This document shows positions 18,400 to 27,691 of a stretch of DNA of 64,000 nt, piece by piece. The stretch is from NCBI GenBank assembly GCA_963731105.1, contig CAVSUM010000022.1, positions 100,355 to 164,354 on the forward strand, given 5' to 3'. The position numbers and the translations under genes were made by a program. The notes below the pieces were generated by a model. That model saw nothing but the letters and a program-made list of their open reading frames with translations, was not told the origin of the DNA and made no database searches. The stretch comes from RPQJ01 sp963731105 (lineage in GTDB: Bacteria > Pseudomonadota > Gammaproteobacteria > Steroidobacterales > Steroidobacteraceae). Every line of letters starts with the position of its first letter. The stretch's first letter is position 1.

Positions 18400-19803
18400 A
18401 TGACCGCGAAGACCCTGTTCGAGAAAGTCTGGCAGCGCCACGTGGTGGTGCCGGAAACGGCCGACACCCCGGCGGTTCTGTACATCGACCTGCACCTGAC
18501 GCACGAAGTGACCTCGCCGCAGGCCTTCGCGGTGCTGCGCAGCCGCGGGCTCAAGGTGCGGCGCCCGGACCGCACGCTGGTGACGATGGATCATTCGACG
18601 CCGACCGACACGGCGCAGGTCTTCGGCGGCAAGCCGATCGCGCTCGAGTCGGCTGCACAGCAGATCCGCGCGCTCGAGCGCAACTGCGCCGAGTTCGGCC
18701 TCGACCTGATCGGCCTGACCGACGAGCGGCGCGGCATCGTGCACATCATCGGCCCGGAACTCGGCGCGACGCAGCCGGGCAAGACCATCGTCTGCGGCGA
18801 CAGCCACACCAGCACGCACGGCGCGTTCGGTGCCCTCGCCTTCGGCATCGGCACCACGGAAGTGGGCTATGTGCTGGCCACGCAGTGCCTGCTGCAGCGC
18901 CGGCCGAAAACACTCGCCATCGAAGTGCAGAACCGCCTCGCACCGGGCGTGGCGGCCAAGGACCTGGTGCTCGCGATCATCGGCCGCATCGGCGTGAACG
19001 GCGGCACCGGCCACGTGATCGAGTTCTGCGGCCCGGGCATCGAGGCGCTGTCGATGGACGAGCGCATGACCGTGTGCAACATGTCGATCGAGGCCGGCGC
19101 CCGCGCCGGCATGGTGGCGCCGGACGAGACGACGTTCGCCTACCTGCAGGGCCGCCCCCGGGCGCCGCACGGTGAGGCGTGGGAGCGCGCCGTGGCCGAC
19201 TGGCGCACGCTGCGCGGCGATGCCGGCGCGACGTTCGACCGCACGGTGCAACTCGATGCCGCGGCGGTCGAGCCGATGATCACGTTCGGCACCAATCCCG
19301 GCATGGTGGCTCCGATCTCCGGCCGCGTGCCCGAGCGCCCGGGCGACGCGGTCTTTGCCCGCTCGCTCGAGTACATGGGCCTCGCGCCGGGCGACAGCCT
19401 GCGCGACAAGCCGGTGCAGGTCGTGTTCGTCGGCAGTTGCACCAATGCCCGCCTCTCCGACCTCGAGGTGGCGGCACGCGTGCTGGACGGACGCAAGGTG
19501 GCACCGGGCGTGCGCATGCTGGTGGTGCCCGGTTCGCAGCAGATCAAGCGCGCGGCCGAGGCCAGCGGCCTCGCCCGGGTGTTCATCGACGCCGGCGCCG
19601 AATGGCGCGAGTCCGGCTGTTCGATGTGCCTCGGCATGAACGGCGACCTGGTGGCCGCGGGGCAGTACTGCGTGAGCACCAGCAACCGCAACTTCGAGGG
19701 CCGCCAGGGCACGGGGGCGCGCACGCTGCTGGCCAGCCCGGCCACTGCCGCGGCCACGGCGGTACGCGGCCGCGTCACCGACCCGCGCGAATTCCTCAAC
19801 TGA
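18400..19803 (+). CDS. leuC: 3-isopropylmalate dehydratase large subunit LeuC
   Basis: Aconitase-family subunit that isomerises 2- to 3-isopropylmalate together with LeuD. The three cluster cysteines are seen in FVGSCTNARLSDLE and ESGCSMCLGMN. Other motifs are VTMDHSTPT, CGDSHTSTHGAFGALAFGIG and NMSIEAGARAGMVAPDE. The 467 residues are the standard length. It starts at ATG 18400, and leuD begins 7 bp after its stop. No frameshift. Confidence 0.97.
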   Translation: MTAKTLFEKVWQRHVVVPETADTPAVLYIDLHLTHEVTSPQAFAVLRSRGLKVRRPDRTLVTMDHSTPTDTAQVFGGKPIALESAAQQIRALERNCAEFGLDLIGLTDERRGIVHIIGPELGATQPGKTIVCGDSHTSTHGAFGALAFGIGTTEVGYVLATQCLLQRRPKTLAIEVQNRLAPGVAAKDLVLAIIGRIGVNGGTGHVIEFCGPGIEALSMDERMTVCNMSIEAGARAGMVAPDETTFAYLQGRPRAPHGEAWERAVADWRTLRGDAGATFDRTVQLDAAAVEPMITFGTNPGMVAPISGRVPERPGDAVFARSLEYMGLAPGDSLRDKPVQVVFVGSCTNARLSDLEVAARVLDGRKVAPGVRMLVVPGSQQIKRAAEASGLARVFIDAGAEWRESGCSMCLGMNGDLVAAGQYCVSTSNRNFEGRQGTGARTLLASPATAAATAVRGRVTDPREFLN

Positions 19804-19810
19804 GGCCGAC

Positions 19811-20386
19811 ATGGACCCGATCTCCAGCATCCGCTCGCGCACGGTGGTCATGCCGTCGAGCAACATCGACACCGACCAGATCATCCCGGCGCGCTTCCTC
19901 ACCACGACGACCCGGGAAGGCCTCGGCGCGCACCTGTTCGCCGACTGGCGCTACGACGGCGCCGGTGCCTCGCGACCCGAATTCGTGCTGAACCGACCGG
20001 AGGCACGCGGCTGCCAGGTGCTGGTGGCCGGTCGCAACATCGGCTGCGGCTCCTCGCGCGAGCACGCGCCGTGGGCGCTGCTCGACTACGGCTTCCGCGC
20101 GGTGGTGAGCACCGAGATCGCCGACATCTTCCGCAGCAACAGCCTGAAGAACGGCCTGCTGCCGGTGGTCGTCGACGAGGCAACCCACGCCTGGCTGGTC
20201 GAGCATCCCGGCGCCGAGGTCGAGATCGACCTGCCCGCCACGCAGCTGCGCCTTTCCGACGGTCGCGCCGTCACCTTCCCGGTCGAGGCGTTCGCACGCT
20301 ACTGCCTGATGAACGGCGTCGACGAGCTCGGCTACCTGCTGCAGCAGGCCGATGCCATCGCCGCCTACGAGAGGCGCACAACATGA
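19811..20386 (+). CDS. leuD: 3-isopropylmalate dehydratase small subunit LeuD
   Basis: The swivel-domain partner of LeuC. The 191 residues contain NIDTDQIIPARFL, GRNIGCGSSREHAPWAL and FRSNSLKNGLLPV, all typical of LeuD. It begins at ATG 19811, 7 bp after leuC, and its stop overlaps the leuB start in an ATGA, indicating translational coupling. Intact. Confidence 0.97.
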   Translation: MDPISSIRSRTVVMPSSNIDTDQIIPARFLTTTTREGLGAHLFADWRYDGAGASRPEFVLNRPEARGCQVLVAGRNIGCGSSREHAPWALLDYGFRAVVSTEIADIFRSNSLKNGLLPVVVDEATHAWLVEHPGAEVEIDLPATQLRLSDGRAVTFPVEAFARYCLMNGVDELGYLLQQADAIAAYERRTT

Positions 20387-21449
20387 AGGCGCGCATCGCC
20401 GTGCTCGGGGGCGACGGCATCGGCCCCGAGGTGACCGCCGAGGCGGTGCGTGTGCTGCAGGCCGTCGCCGCGCGCCATGGCCACGAATTCGAGTTCGTCG
20501 AGGCGCTGGTCGGCGGCGCCGCGATCGACGCCTCCGGCTCGCCGCTGCCGCCCCGCACGATCGACGCCTGCCGCACCAGTGCCGCCGTGCTGCTCGGCGC
20601 AGTGGGCGGCCCGCAGTGGTCCGACCCGGCGGCGCGCGTGCGGCCCGAGCAGGGCCTGCTGCGAGCTGCGCCGCACGCTCGGCGTGTTCGCGAACCTGCG
20701 CCCGGTGCGCACCCAGCCCTGCCTGCTCGACGCCTCGCCGCTGCGGCCCGAGGTGATCCGCGACGTCGACATCATGGTGGTGCGCGAACTCACCGGCGGC
20801 ATCTACTTCGGCCGCAAGAGCCGCACCGCGTACGAGGCCGAGGACGTCTGCAGCTACTCCGCGACGGAGATCGAGCGGGTGACGCGCGTCGCCGGCCGCC
20901 TCGCCATGGGCCGTCGCCGGCACATCGTGTCGGTGGACAAGGCCAACGTCCTCGAGACGTCGCGACTGTGGCGCTCCGTGGTCGAGCGGGTGCTCGGCGA
21001 GGAATTCCCGGAGGTGCGGTTCGAGCACATGCTGGTCGACGCCGCCGCGATGCACCTGCTGCGGCGTCCCGCCAGCTTCGACGTGCTGCTCACCGAGAAC
21101 ATGTTCGGCGACATCCTCACCGACGAAGCGTCGATGCTGGCCGGCTCGCTCGGGCTGCTGCCGTCGGCATCGCTCGGCGAGACGAGCGTCGGCCTGTACG
21201 AACCGATCCACGGTTCGGCACCGGACATCGCGGGACGCGGCATCGCCAACCCGCTCGGCACGATCCTCAGCGCGGCGATGCTGCTCAGGCACTCGCTGGG
21301 ACTCGAGCGCGAGGCGCGCGGCGGTCGAGGCGGCCGTCGGCGATGCGCTGGCGGCCGGACTGCGGACTGCGGACATCGCCCCGGCGGGAGCCGCGAGCGT
21401 CGGCAGCCGGGCCGCCGGGGAGGCTGTCATCGAGCGCCTTTCCGGCTGA
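20383..21449 (+). CDS. leuB: 3-isopropylmalate dehydrogenase LeuB (two frameshifts)
   Basis: NAD-dependent oxidative decarboxylase, last specific step of leucine synthesis before transamination. It begins MKARIAVLGGDGIGPEVTAE at ATG 20383. The substrate and metal motifs are RELTGGIYFG, VDKANVLETSRLWR, MFGDILTDEASML and EPIHGSAPDIAG. Dropping one base near 20662 joins EQGLL to ELRRTLGVFANLRPV; dropping another near 21321 restores AVEAAVGDALAAGLRTADIA up to TGA 21447-21449. Corrected length is 354 residues, as expected. It is the last gene of the operon. Confidence 0.92.
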
Positions 21450-21777
21450 TATTTCTGCATTTAAATCAATGGGTTGCGGCTTTATCAAGCCAACCCACAT
21501 AAACAAGGCCGCCGGCCGGGCGGACCGTCCCGGCCAGCCTGAAATTGACCTTCCAACCGGCGAAAATCCGGCGCTATACTGCGCGTCCGCGGTCGAGCCC
21601 ACGGTTCGCCGCCGCCCTGGTTCCAGGGCCAAGATCAGCGTCGAGTGATGAGGACTTGAGTCGGGTTAGTCTATGCCTCACGGATTGAGGCAGCTCGGGT
21701 CCCTTCCCGAAAGGCCGGCTTCAACGCCGGCCTTTCTTTTTCCAGATGACGCGACCAGTGACACACCAGGTGCACCT
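21450..21777 (+). ncRNA. intergenic region with a candidate small RNA
   Basis: 328 bp without a convincing protein gene between leuB and modA. A TATACT hexamer at 21575-21580 could be a -10 box; no good -35 lies at ideal spacing (TTGACC at 21545 is too far). A transcript from about 21587 would run about 155 nt to the terminator at 21711-21742. Within it are a hairpin CCCTGG/CCAGGG near 21617-21632 and a stem TGCCTCA/TGAGGCA at about 21675-21693 with a CGGAT loop. The loop resembles a CsrA/RsmA target but is a single copy. It could instead be the leuB trailer. I recognise no known RNA family. Confidence 0.4.
21711..21742 (+). terminator. rho-independent terminator upstream of modA
   Basis: Stem AAAGGCCGGC/GCCGGCCTTT around a short TTCAAC loop is followed by CTTTTT. 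It ends either the leuB message or the candidate small RNA and isolates modABC from the leucine operon. Confidence 0.88.
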
Positions 21778-22590
21778 TTGAAACTCCGACGCGGCTCGCT
21801 GCGTGCGCGCTGGCGCCTCCCGGCCGCGGCCTGCTTCGCCCTCCTCTGCACCCCGCCGACCCAGGCCGCGACATCGTCTGCGCCAGAGGCGCCGCTGGTC
21901 GCAGCCGCCTCCGACCTCCAGTTTGCCCTCGACGAGATCCTGGTGGCTTTCCGCCGCGACACGGGCCTGGAGGCACGTGTCACCTATGGCTCGTCGGGCA
22001 ACTTCGCACGGCAGATTGAACGCGGCGCGCCGTTCGAGTTGTTCCTCTCGGCCGACGAGGCTTACGTCCAGTCACTCGCCGAGCGTGGCCTGACCCAGGA
22101 TCGCGGGGTCCTTTACGCGCTGGGCCGCATCGCGCTGTTCGTCCCGCACGGATCCCCGTTGACGGCCGACCCGGCGCTCGAGCATCTCGCGCGTCGCCTG
22201 CGGGACGGCAGCTCAGGACGTATCGCGATCGCCAATCCGGAGCATGCGCCGTACGGCCGGGCCGCCGAACAGGCGTTGCGAGCGCTCGGCCTGTGGGAGG
22301 TGGCCGCATCGAAGCTGCTGTTCGGCGAGAACGTCGCCCAGGCCGCGCAGTTCGCGGCCAGCGGTAATGCAGACGGCGGCATCGTGGCCTACTCGCTGGT
22401 GCTCGCCCCGGCATTGCGCGAGCGCGGCTCTTTCGCATTGCTGCCGGATTCGCTGCACGCCCCGCTGCGCCAGCGCATGGTGCTGCTGACGCGGGCCACG
22501 CCAGGCGCAGTGCAGCTCTACGACTACCTGCGCCGCCCCGCCAGCCGGGCGATACTCGCCCGCTACGGCTTCGTGCAGCCGGAGGACTGA
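21778..22590 (+). CDS. modA: ModA, molybdate-binding protein of the ABC importer
   Basis: Periplasmic oxyanion receptor. A signal peptide covers about residues 1-31 (Arg-rich start, then LPAAACFALLCTPPTQA). The mature start PLVAAASDLQFALDEIL and VTYGSSGNFARQIERGAPFELFLSADEAYV match molybdate/tungstate-binding ModA. I choose the TTG at 21778, just after AGGTG; the longer frame from 21673 would run through the terminator hairpin. modB follows 7 bp later. Molybdate supply fits the molybdenum enzyme MsrP in this window, but a direct link is inference. Confidence 0.9.
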   Translation: MKLRRGSLRARWRLPAAACFALLCTPPTQAATSSAPEAPLVAAASDLQFALDEILVAFRRDTGLEARVTYGSSGNFARQIERGAPFELFLSADEAYVQSLAERGLTQDRGVLYALGRIALFVPHGSPLTADPALEHLARRLRDGSSGRIAIANPEHAPYGRAAEQALRALGLWEVAASKLLFGENVAQAAQFAASGNADGGIVAYSLVLAPALRERGSFALLPDSLHAPLRQRMVLLTRATPGAVQLYDYLRRPASRAILARYGFVQPED

Positions 22591-22597
22591 GGCGGCG

Positions 22598-23263
22598 ATG
22601 GACTGGACGGCGCTCGGCTTGTCGCTGCGGCTCGGGATCATCACAGTGCTGGTGCTGCTGCCGCTCGCGTTCCTGCTCGCGCGCTGGCTCGCCTTCGGTC
22701 GCCTGCGCGGGCGCGGCTTCGTCGAGGCACTGGTCGCACTGCCGCTGATCCTGCCGCCCACCGTGGTCGGCTTCTACCTGCTGGCTGCCTTCGGGCGCGG
22801 CTCGCCGCTCGGCGTGGCCTTCGAAGCCGTGCTGGGCCATCCGCTGGTATTCAGCTTCGAGGGCCTCGTGCTCGCCTCGCTGCTCGTCAACCTGCCGTTC
22901 GCGGTGCAACCGATGCAGAACGCGCTGGCCGCGATCCCGCGCAACGTGCGGGACGCCGCCCGCTGCTGCGGACTGTCGCCGGCCGCTGCGATCCGTCGCG
23001 TCGAGTTGCCGCTGGCGCTGCCTGGCATCGCGACCGCCGCCGTGTTGACCTTTGCGCACACGCTTGGCGAGTTCGGCGTCGTGCTCATGATGGGTGGCTC
23101 GATCCCGGGTGAGACGCGCACCATCGCCATCGCGATCTACGACCGGGTGCAGGCCTTCGACGAACGCGCGGCAGGCACCATGGCCCTGCTGCTGCTGGTA
23201 CTGGCGGTCGCCGCACTCGGCATCACCAACACGCTGGCGCGCCGCGCCGCACGACGGGACTGA
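22598..23263 (+). CDS. modB: ModB, molybdate ABC transporter permease
   Basis: Inner-membrane permease with about five to six helices, 221 residues. The EAA loop contacting the ATPase is RNVRDAARCCGLSPAAAIRR followed by VELPLALPGIATAAVLTFAH. ALPLILPPTVVGFYLL and HTLGEFGVVLMMGGSIPGET are ModB signatures. It starts at ATG 22598 and lies between modA and modC with gaps of 7 and 4 bp. Confidence 0.95.
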   Translation: MDWTALGLSLRLGIITVLVLLPLAFLLARWLAFGRLRGRGFVEALVALPLILPPTVVGFYLLAAFGRGSPLGVAFEAVLGHPLVFSFEGLVLASLLVNLPFAVQPMQNALAAIPRNVRDAARCCGLSPAAAIRRVELPLALPGIATAAVLTFAHTLGEFGVVLMMGGSIPGETRTIAIAIYDRVQAFDERAAGTMALLLLVLAVAALGITNTLARRAARRD

Positions 23264-23267
23264 GCCA

Positions 23268-24362
23268 GTGCCGGGCACGGCCGCCCTGCGGGTGAAGTTG
23301 CGGCAGGCGACGCCGTTCGCACTGGACGTGGCGTTCACCGCACCGGCCGGGGCAATCACCGCGCTGTTCGGTCCGTCGGGCAGCGGCAAGACGACCGTCC
23401 TGCGGTCCATTGCGGGGTTGCAGGTCACGGACGAAGCACGGATCGCCTGTGGCGACGAGCAATGGACCGACACGTCGTCCGGCACCTCGTTGCCGGCCCA
23501 TCGGCGGCCCGTCGGGTTCGTCTTCCAGGATTACGCGCTGTTCCCGCACCTGACGATCCGCGAGCAACTCGAACTGTCGCTCGGGCATCGCCCGGTTGCC
23601 GAGCGACCGGCACGCATTGCGACCCTGCTGGAAATGGTGAGCCTGCAGGATCTCGCCGATCGCCGACCGGCGGCGTTGTCCGGTGGGCAGCAACAGCGCG
23701 CCGCCCTCGCACGTGCGCTGGCCCGCGACCCGGCGGTCCTGCTGCTCGACGAACCGTTTGCGGCGGTTGACTGGGCGCTGCGCGAATCGCTGCGTCGTGA
23801 GCTGGTGGCGTTGCAGCGCACGCTGTCGCTCACCGTCGTGCTGGTCACGCACGACTTCGAGGACGTGGCCAAGCTCGCCTCGCACCTCGTGGTGCTGGAG
23901 CAAGGCCAGGTCACGGCGGCAGGGACGGTCGAGTCGCTCACCTCCCGCAACGCCGTACCGGGCATCGCCGGCTGGCACGAGCCTGCGGTGGCAATCGATG
24001 CGCGCGTGGTGGCACACGACGAGGAGCGGCAACTGAGCCACATTGCGGCCGGCGCCATGACCCTCGCCGTGCCGACCGTGGTTGCGCCGGTCGGCGCACC
24101 GGTGCGCATCAGGCTCGGGGCGCGCGAAGTCATCCTGGCCAGCCGGCGGCCCGAGGGCCTGTCGCTGCACAACGTACTCGAGGCACGCGTGCTGGCCGTG
24201 GAACCTGCAGCCCACCCGGGGCTGCGGCTCGTGCACCTGCAGGTCGGGGAGTCGCGCCTGCTGTCGCTGGTCACCGCAGATGCCGTGCGCAGCCTGGGCC
24301 TCGTGCCCGGCACACCGATCCTGGCCCTCGTCAAGGCAGTCGCAGTCGAAGCATTCGCCTGA
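23268..24362 (+). CDS. modC: ModC, molybdate ABC transporter ATPase with Mop domain
   Basis: The ATPase starts at GTG 23268, 4 bp after modB, and has 364 residues. Walker A is FGPSGSGKTTVLRS, the Q-loop VFQDYALFPHLT, the signature LSGGQQQRAALARALA, Walker B AVLLLDEPFAAVD, and the switch His in VTHDFEDV. The C-terminal TOBE/Mop-like region (about 290-360) binds molybdate in relatives. It drives import through ModB. No ModE site is obvious upstream of modA. Confidence 0.94.
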   Translation: MPGTAALRVKLRQATPFALDVAFTAPAGAITALFGPSGSGKTTVLRSIAGLQVTDEARIACGDEQWTDTSSGTSLPAHRRPVGFVFQDYALFPHLTIREQLELSLGHRPVAERPARIATLLEMVSLQDLADRRPAALSGGQQQRAALARALARDPAVLLLDEPFAAVDWALRESLRRELVALQRTLSLTVVLVTHDFEDVAKLASHLVVLEQGQVTAAGTVESLTSRNAVPGIAGWHEPAVAIDARVVAHDEERQLSHIAAGAMTLAVPTVVAPVGAPVRIRLGAREVILASRRPEGLSLHNVLEARVLAVEPAAHPGLRLVHLQVGESRLLSLVTADAVRSLGLVPGTPILALVKAVAVEAFA

Positions 24363-24389
24363 CGCCAGTGCCGCGCGGCGTCCTTGCGG

Positions 24390-24710
24390 TCATTCCCCGC
24401 CGAGGCTGCCGAAATGGGCCGGCGTGCGGGCGTAGAACACCGGCAATTTCTCTCGCGTGACGAGCTCGAGCAATTGCCGGGCCTCATCGTCGCTGACGAT
24501 GAACTCGACTTCGACCGTGACCGTGCCGGCGAGCTCGAAGAACCGCTCCTCGTGCAGCACCCGGTCGCGGCCGAAACCCGCCATGGCACGAAACGCCGAG
24601 CCGCCGCGCACGCCCAGGTCGTTGGCCTGCCTGAGCAGCCACTCCCAGGCCAGCTGGCCGTGCACGCGGTCGTTCTCGTGGACATAGAAGCGCAGGTACG
24701 ATCCGTCCAT
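24390..24710 (-). CDS. DUF190 family protein
   Basis: 106 residues starting MDGSYLRFYVHENDR at ATG 24710. Features such as RVLHEERFFELAGTVTVEVE and ending FYARTPAHFGSLGGE fit DUF190, a small ferredoxin-like-fold family often encoded beside CrcB fluoride channels. It lies 11 bp downstream of crcB and is the last gene of the metX-metB-crcB unit. Its function is unknown; a role in fluoride handling is suggested only by that recurring neighbourhood. Confidence 0.8.
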   Translation of the reverse strand: MDGSYLRFYVHENDRVHGQLAWEWLLRQANDLGVRGGSAFRAMAGFGRDRVLHEERFFELAGTVTVEVEFIVSDDEARQLLELVTREKLPVFYARTPAHFGSLGGE

Positions 24711-24721
24711 CCGGGGATTCC

Positions 24722-25108
24722 TCAGTTGGTGTGGCGCAGCCACGCCATGGTCGCGATGCCCGCGAACGTAGCGAGCACCGAGCCGGCGAGATGCACGCCC
24801 GCCGCGGCGACGGCCCACGCCGCCCGACCCTGCTGCAGCAGCGTGACGATCTCCGCCGAGAAGGTCGAGAAGGTGGTGAGCCCGCCGCAGAAGCCGGTGA
24901 TCAGCAGCAGGCGCCACTCCGGGGCGATGGCGGAATACGTGGCGAAGAACGCGATCGCCAGCCCGACCAGGTAGCCGCCGACGAGGTTCGCCACCAGCGT
25001 GCCGGGCGGGATGGTCGGGAACACCCCGTTGAGCGCGAGCCCGAGCCACCAGCGCAGCAGAGCGCCGAGGCTTGCACCGACCGAGATCGCGACGATGGAC
25101 TTGAGCAC
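24722..25108 (-). CDS. crcB: CrcB/Fluc fluoride channel
   Basis: A dual-topology small membrane protein that exports toxic fluoride. The 128 residues hold four helices with the family motifs VGASLGALLRWWLG, GTLVANLVGGYLVGLA and ITGFCGGLTTFSTFSAE. The start is GTG 25108. It sits 18 bp after metB and just before DUF190, so it is probably read from the SAM-riboswitch-controlled metX promoter. I see no fluoride riboswitch in front of it. Confidence 0.93.
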   Translation of the reverse strand: MLKSIVAISVGASLGALLRWWLGLALNGVFPTIPPGTLVANLVGGYLVGLAIAFFATYSAIAPEWRLLLITGFCGGLTTFSTFSAEIVTLLQQGRAAWAVAAAGVHLAGSVLATFAGIATMAWLRHTN

Positions 25109-25126
25109 CGGCCCGCCGTGCAGGGG

Positions 25127-26328
25127 TTACCGGACGCTACCTTGCGCGGCGTCGAGCGCCTGCGCAAGGTCCCGCTCCAGGTCGACGCCGTCCTCGATGC
25201 CTACGGAGAGCCTCAGCAAGGTCAGCGAAATTCCCGCTCGCGCCCGCGCCGCTTCGTCCATGGCCGCATGCGTCATGCTCGCCGGGTGTGCGACCAGGCT
25301 TTCGACGCCGCCCAGTGACTCGGCGAGCGAGTAGAGCTGCAGCGCGCCGAGGCAACGCCCGCACCTGCGGGATGACCGCCGTGCAGTTCGAAGCTGACCA
25401 TCGCCCCGAAGCCCTGCTGCTGCACCTTCGCCAGCTCATGGCCGGGGTGCGACTCGAGGCCGGGGTAATGGACGCGCGCCACCGCCGGATGGGCGGCCAG
25501 CACACGCACGAGCGCCACCGCATTTTCGCCGTGCGCCTGCATGCGGGCATGCAGCGTGCGCAGGCCGCGCAACGTCAGGTAGCTGTCGAACGGCGCACCG
25601 GTCACGCCGATGCAGTTCGCCCACCAGGCGAGCCGCTCGTGCAGTTCCTGGTGCGCGGCGACCACGGCGCCACCCACGACGTCGCTGTGGCCGTTCAGGT
25701 ACTTGGTGGTCGAGTGCAGCACCACGTCCGCACCCAGCGCCAGCGGCTGCTGCCAGACTGGCGACAGGAAAGTATTGTCCGCCACCACCAGCGCGCCGGC
25801 CGCATGCGCGGCGCGAGCCACGGCCGCGATGTCGACGATGCGCAGCAGCGGGTTGCTCGGCGTCTCGACCCAGACCAGCGCGGGCTGCGCGGCAAGCGCG
25901 GCGCCCAAGGCCGCGGCGTCCTGGAAGTCCACGAACTGCACGTCGAGCGAACCACGCTCGCGCAACGCGTTGAACAGCCGGTAGGTGCCGCCGTAGCAAT
26001 CGTGCGGCACCACCGCGACCTGCCCCGGCCGGAACAACTGCGTGACGAGGCCCACGGCCGCCATGCCCGAGCCGGTGACCACCGCCCCCGCGCCCCCTTC
26101 CAGCTCGGCCAGCGCGCCGGCGAGCGCGTCCCGGGTGGGGTTGCCGGAGCGCGAGTAGTCGTAGGCGCGCTTCTCGCCGAAGCCGGCGAACGAGAACGTC
26201 GAGGTGAGGTGGATGGGCGGCACCACTGCGCCGAACTGCGTGTCGGTATCGAGCGCAGCGCGGACCGCGCGGGTCCTGGGTGAGGTTGCGTGGGGTGAGT
26301 TTGCGTGGGGCGATGTATCGTGGCTCAT
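25127..26328 (-). CDS. metB: cystathionine gamma-synthase or O-acylhomoserine sulfhydrylase (two frameshifts)
   Basis: PLP enzyme of the Cys/Met metabolism family that joins activated homoserine to cysteine (or sulfide) in methionine synthesis. The PLP lysine lies in HSTTKYLNGHSDVVGG; YDYSRSGNPTRDALAGALAE and VWVETPSNPLLRIVDI are also typical. It starts at ATG 26328, two bases after metX. Two single-base insertions about 20 bp apart (near 25349 and 25371) break the frame after FELHGG; removing both restores RALLGALQLYSLAESLGGVE and the end at TAA 25127, giving 399 residues. MetB versus MetZ cannot be separated by eye. Confidence 0.88.
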
Positions 26329-26330
26329 GC

Positions 26331-27339
26331 TCAGTCGAGCGCGCGCGCGAGCAGGTCGCGCAGCACTTCGGTCTCCTTGAGGAAGGCGTCGTGGCCGTAG
26401 ATGGAACTGATCTCGGTGAGGCTGCAGTTGCCGCCGTGCTGGTCGCGCAGCAGGCGCATGTCGGCGAGCGGCACCAGCTGGTCTTCCTGCACGCCGAGCA
26501 GCGTGGTCGGCACGCGGATCGACGCGGGATCGACGCGATGCAGGTCGATGGACTCGGACAGGCAGACGAAGGCCTCGGGCCGGTACACGGCGGCGTAGCT
26601 CTCGCCACGCGCCAGCAGGTAGCTCTCGACCGGGAAGCGGAAGCCCTCGGACGTCGCTTCGGCCGGCCCGGCAAAGCGCTCCTCGAACTCGCGGGCGGAA
26701 CGGTACGTGGCCATGGCGAGCGCGCGCGCCAGCACCAGGCCGCGCGGCCCCTCGCCGTGGCCCAGCGCGTAGCGCACGATGGCACGCTGCACGCTGCGCC
26801 AGGCGGTGGACATCGGGTGCGTGCGATGCGCCGCGCTGAGCACCACGACGTGTTCCACCCGCTGCGGGTGCGCCTGCGCAAGCGCCAGGCTGACCATGCC
26901 GCCATAGGACGCCCCGAGGCTGGCGCGCAGTCGGTCGATGCCGAGCTGGTCCAGCAGGGCGACGAGCAGCCGCGCCTGGTCGAAGGCGCTGACCGACGGG
27001 AACACCTGGCCGACGTCGGGACCGGTGCTGCGGTGACTGCCGCCCAGGAAATCGATGCCCAGCACCCGGTAGCGGTCCGTGTCGAGCGCCCGCCCAGGGC
27101 CGATCGCGTCTTCCCACCAGCCCGGCGAGCCGGGCTGCAGGCTGAACACGTTGCGCCCGGCCGAGATTCCACCCAGCACGGCGACGACCGGCGCCCCGCG
27201 CGCCCCGGCCAGCCGGTACGCCACCTCGACGCGGTCGAGCCGGCCGCCGAAATGCAGGTCGAGGCCGCCGGGCAGCTCGTGCACGGCTTCCTGCCATTCA
27301 TAGGCGGCGGGCAGCGATGGATGGGGCAGGCGCAGGCAT
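26331..27339 (-). CDS. metX: MetX-type homoserine O-acyltransferase (start affected by a frameshift)
   Basis: An alpha/beta-hydrolase that acylates homoserine, the first step of methionine synthesis. The nucleophile is the Ser in SLGASYGGMVSLALA; the late Asp and His fit VQEDQLVPL and YGHDAFLKE. Other motifs are VAVLGGISAGRNVF and GIDFLGGSHRSTGP. The acyl donor (succinyl- or acetyl-CoA) is not decidable; relatives in Xanthomonadales use succinyl-CoA. No start codon lies in the main frame near the domain start. Removing one C near 27308 links it to ATG 27339 (MPAPAPSIAAAYEWQEAVHE), about 336 residues. A SAM-I riboswitch lies upstream. Confidence 0.85.
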
Positions 27340-27467
27340 CGGACGGACGGAGCACTCCACGAGCGGCCGGACTGCGGCTGCGACAGGCCTCGAGACTCCT
27401 CGCGAGCGTCGGCTCGTGGTTGCTGCAGCCAACACCCCCGCCTCGCGGCGGGGCAGCCCTGCGGCAA

Positions 27468-27578
27468 CTCATCTGTCGGCGGACCGGCGTCCCCGGGGAG
27501 TTGGCACCTTCCCGCGCAGGTTGGGCGCGGCGGTTGCCCCGGCTTCAAAGGGCCTTTCCCTCAGCCGGTCTCGATGAG
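27468..27578 (-). promoter_or_regulatory. SAM-I (S-box) riboswitch upstream of metX
   Basis: On the minus strand the leader reads CTCATCGAGACCGGCTGAGG, then GGCCCTTTGAAGCCGGGGCAA, CC, and later GGTGCCAACTCC, and closes with ACAGATGAG. The P1 arms CTCATC/GATGAG, the GGCAACC core and GTGCCAACTCC are the conserved S-box parts. It lies about 130 nt before the metX start. High SAM should lower expression of metX-metB and probably crcB and DUF190. The downstream expression platform (helices between 27345 and 27465) has GC-rich hairpins, but I see no clear T-tract, so control of translation is possible. Confidence 0.9.
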
Positions 27579-27648
27579 CGGGCGCAGTGTAGGTGGCGCC
27601 GCCGCGCAGCGTCAAGACTCGGCCGGCGCGGCTTGCACCAGGCGCTCA

Positions 27649-27680
27649 AATGTATTAGCGTGCTATCACGTTATTACATT
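27649..27680 (+). promoter_or_regulatory. operator palindrome of the his operon
   Basis: An imperfect inverted repeat: AATGTATTAGCGTG, centre CTAT, then CACGTTATTACATT; 12 of 14 arm positions match. It ends 11 bp before the GTG of the TrpR-family gene, in a locally AT-rich stretch that must also hold the promoter. The likely ligand is the product of that gene, giving autoregulation of the whole his operon. Confidence 0.75.
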
Positions 27681-27691
27681 GGAACCACCCC

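Noticed and set aside
21673..21777. Longer modA start at 21673
   Set aside because: It would encode the terminator hairpin and push the signal peptide about 35 residues inward. TTG 21778 has a ribosome site and a normal signal peptide.
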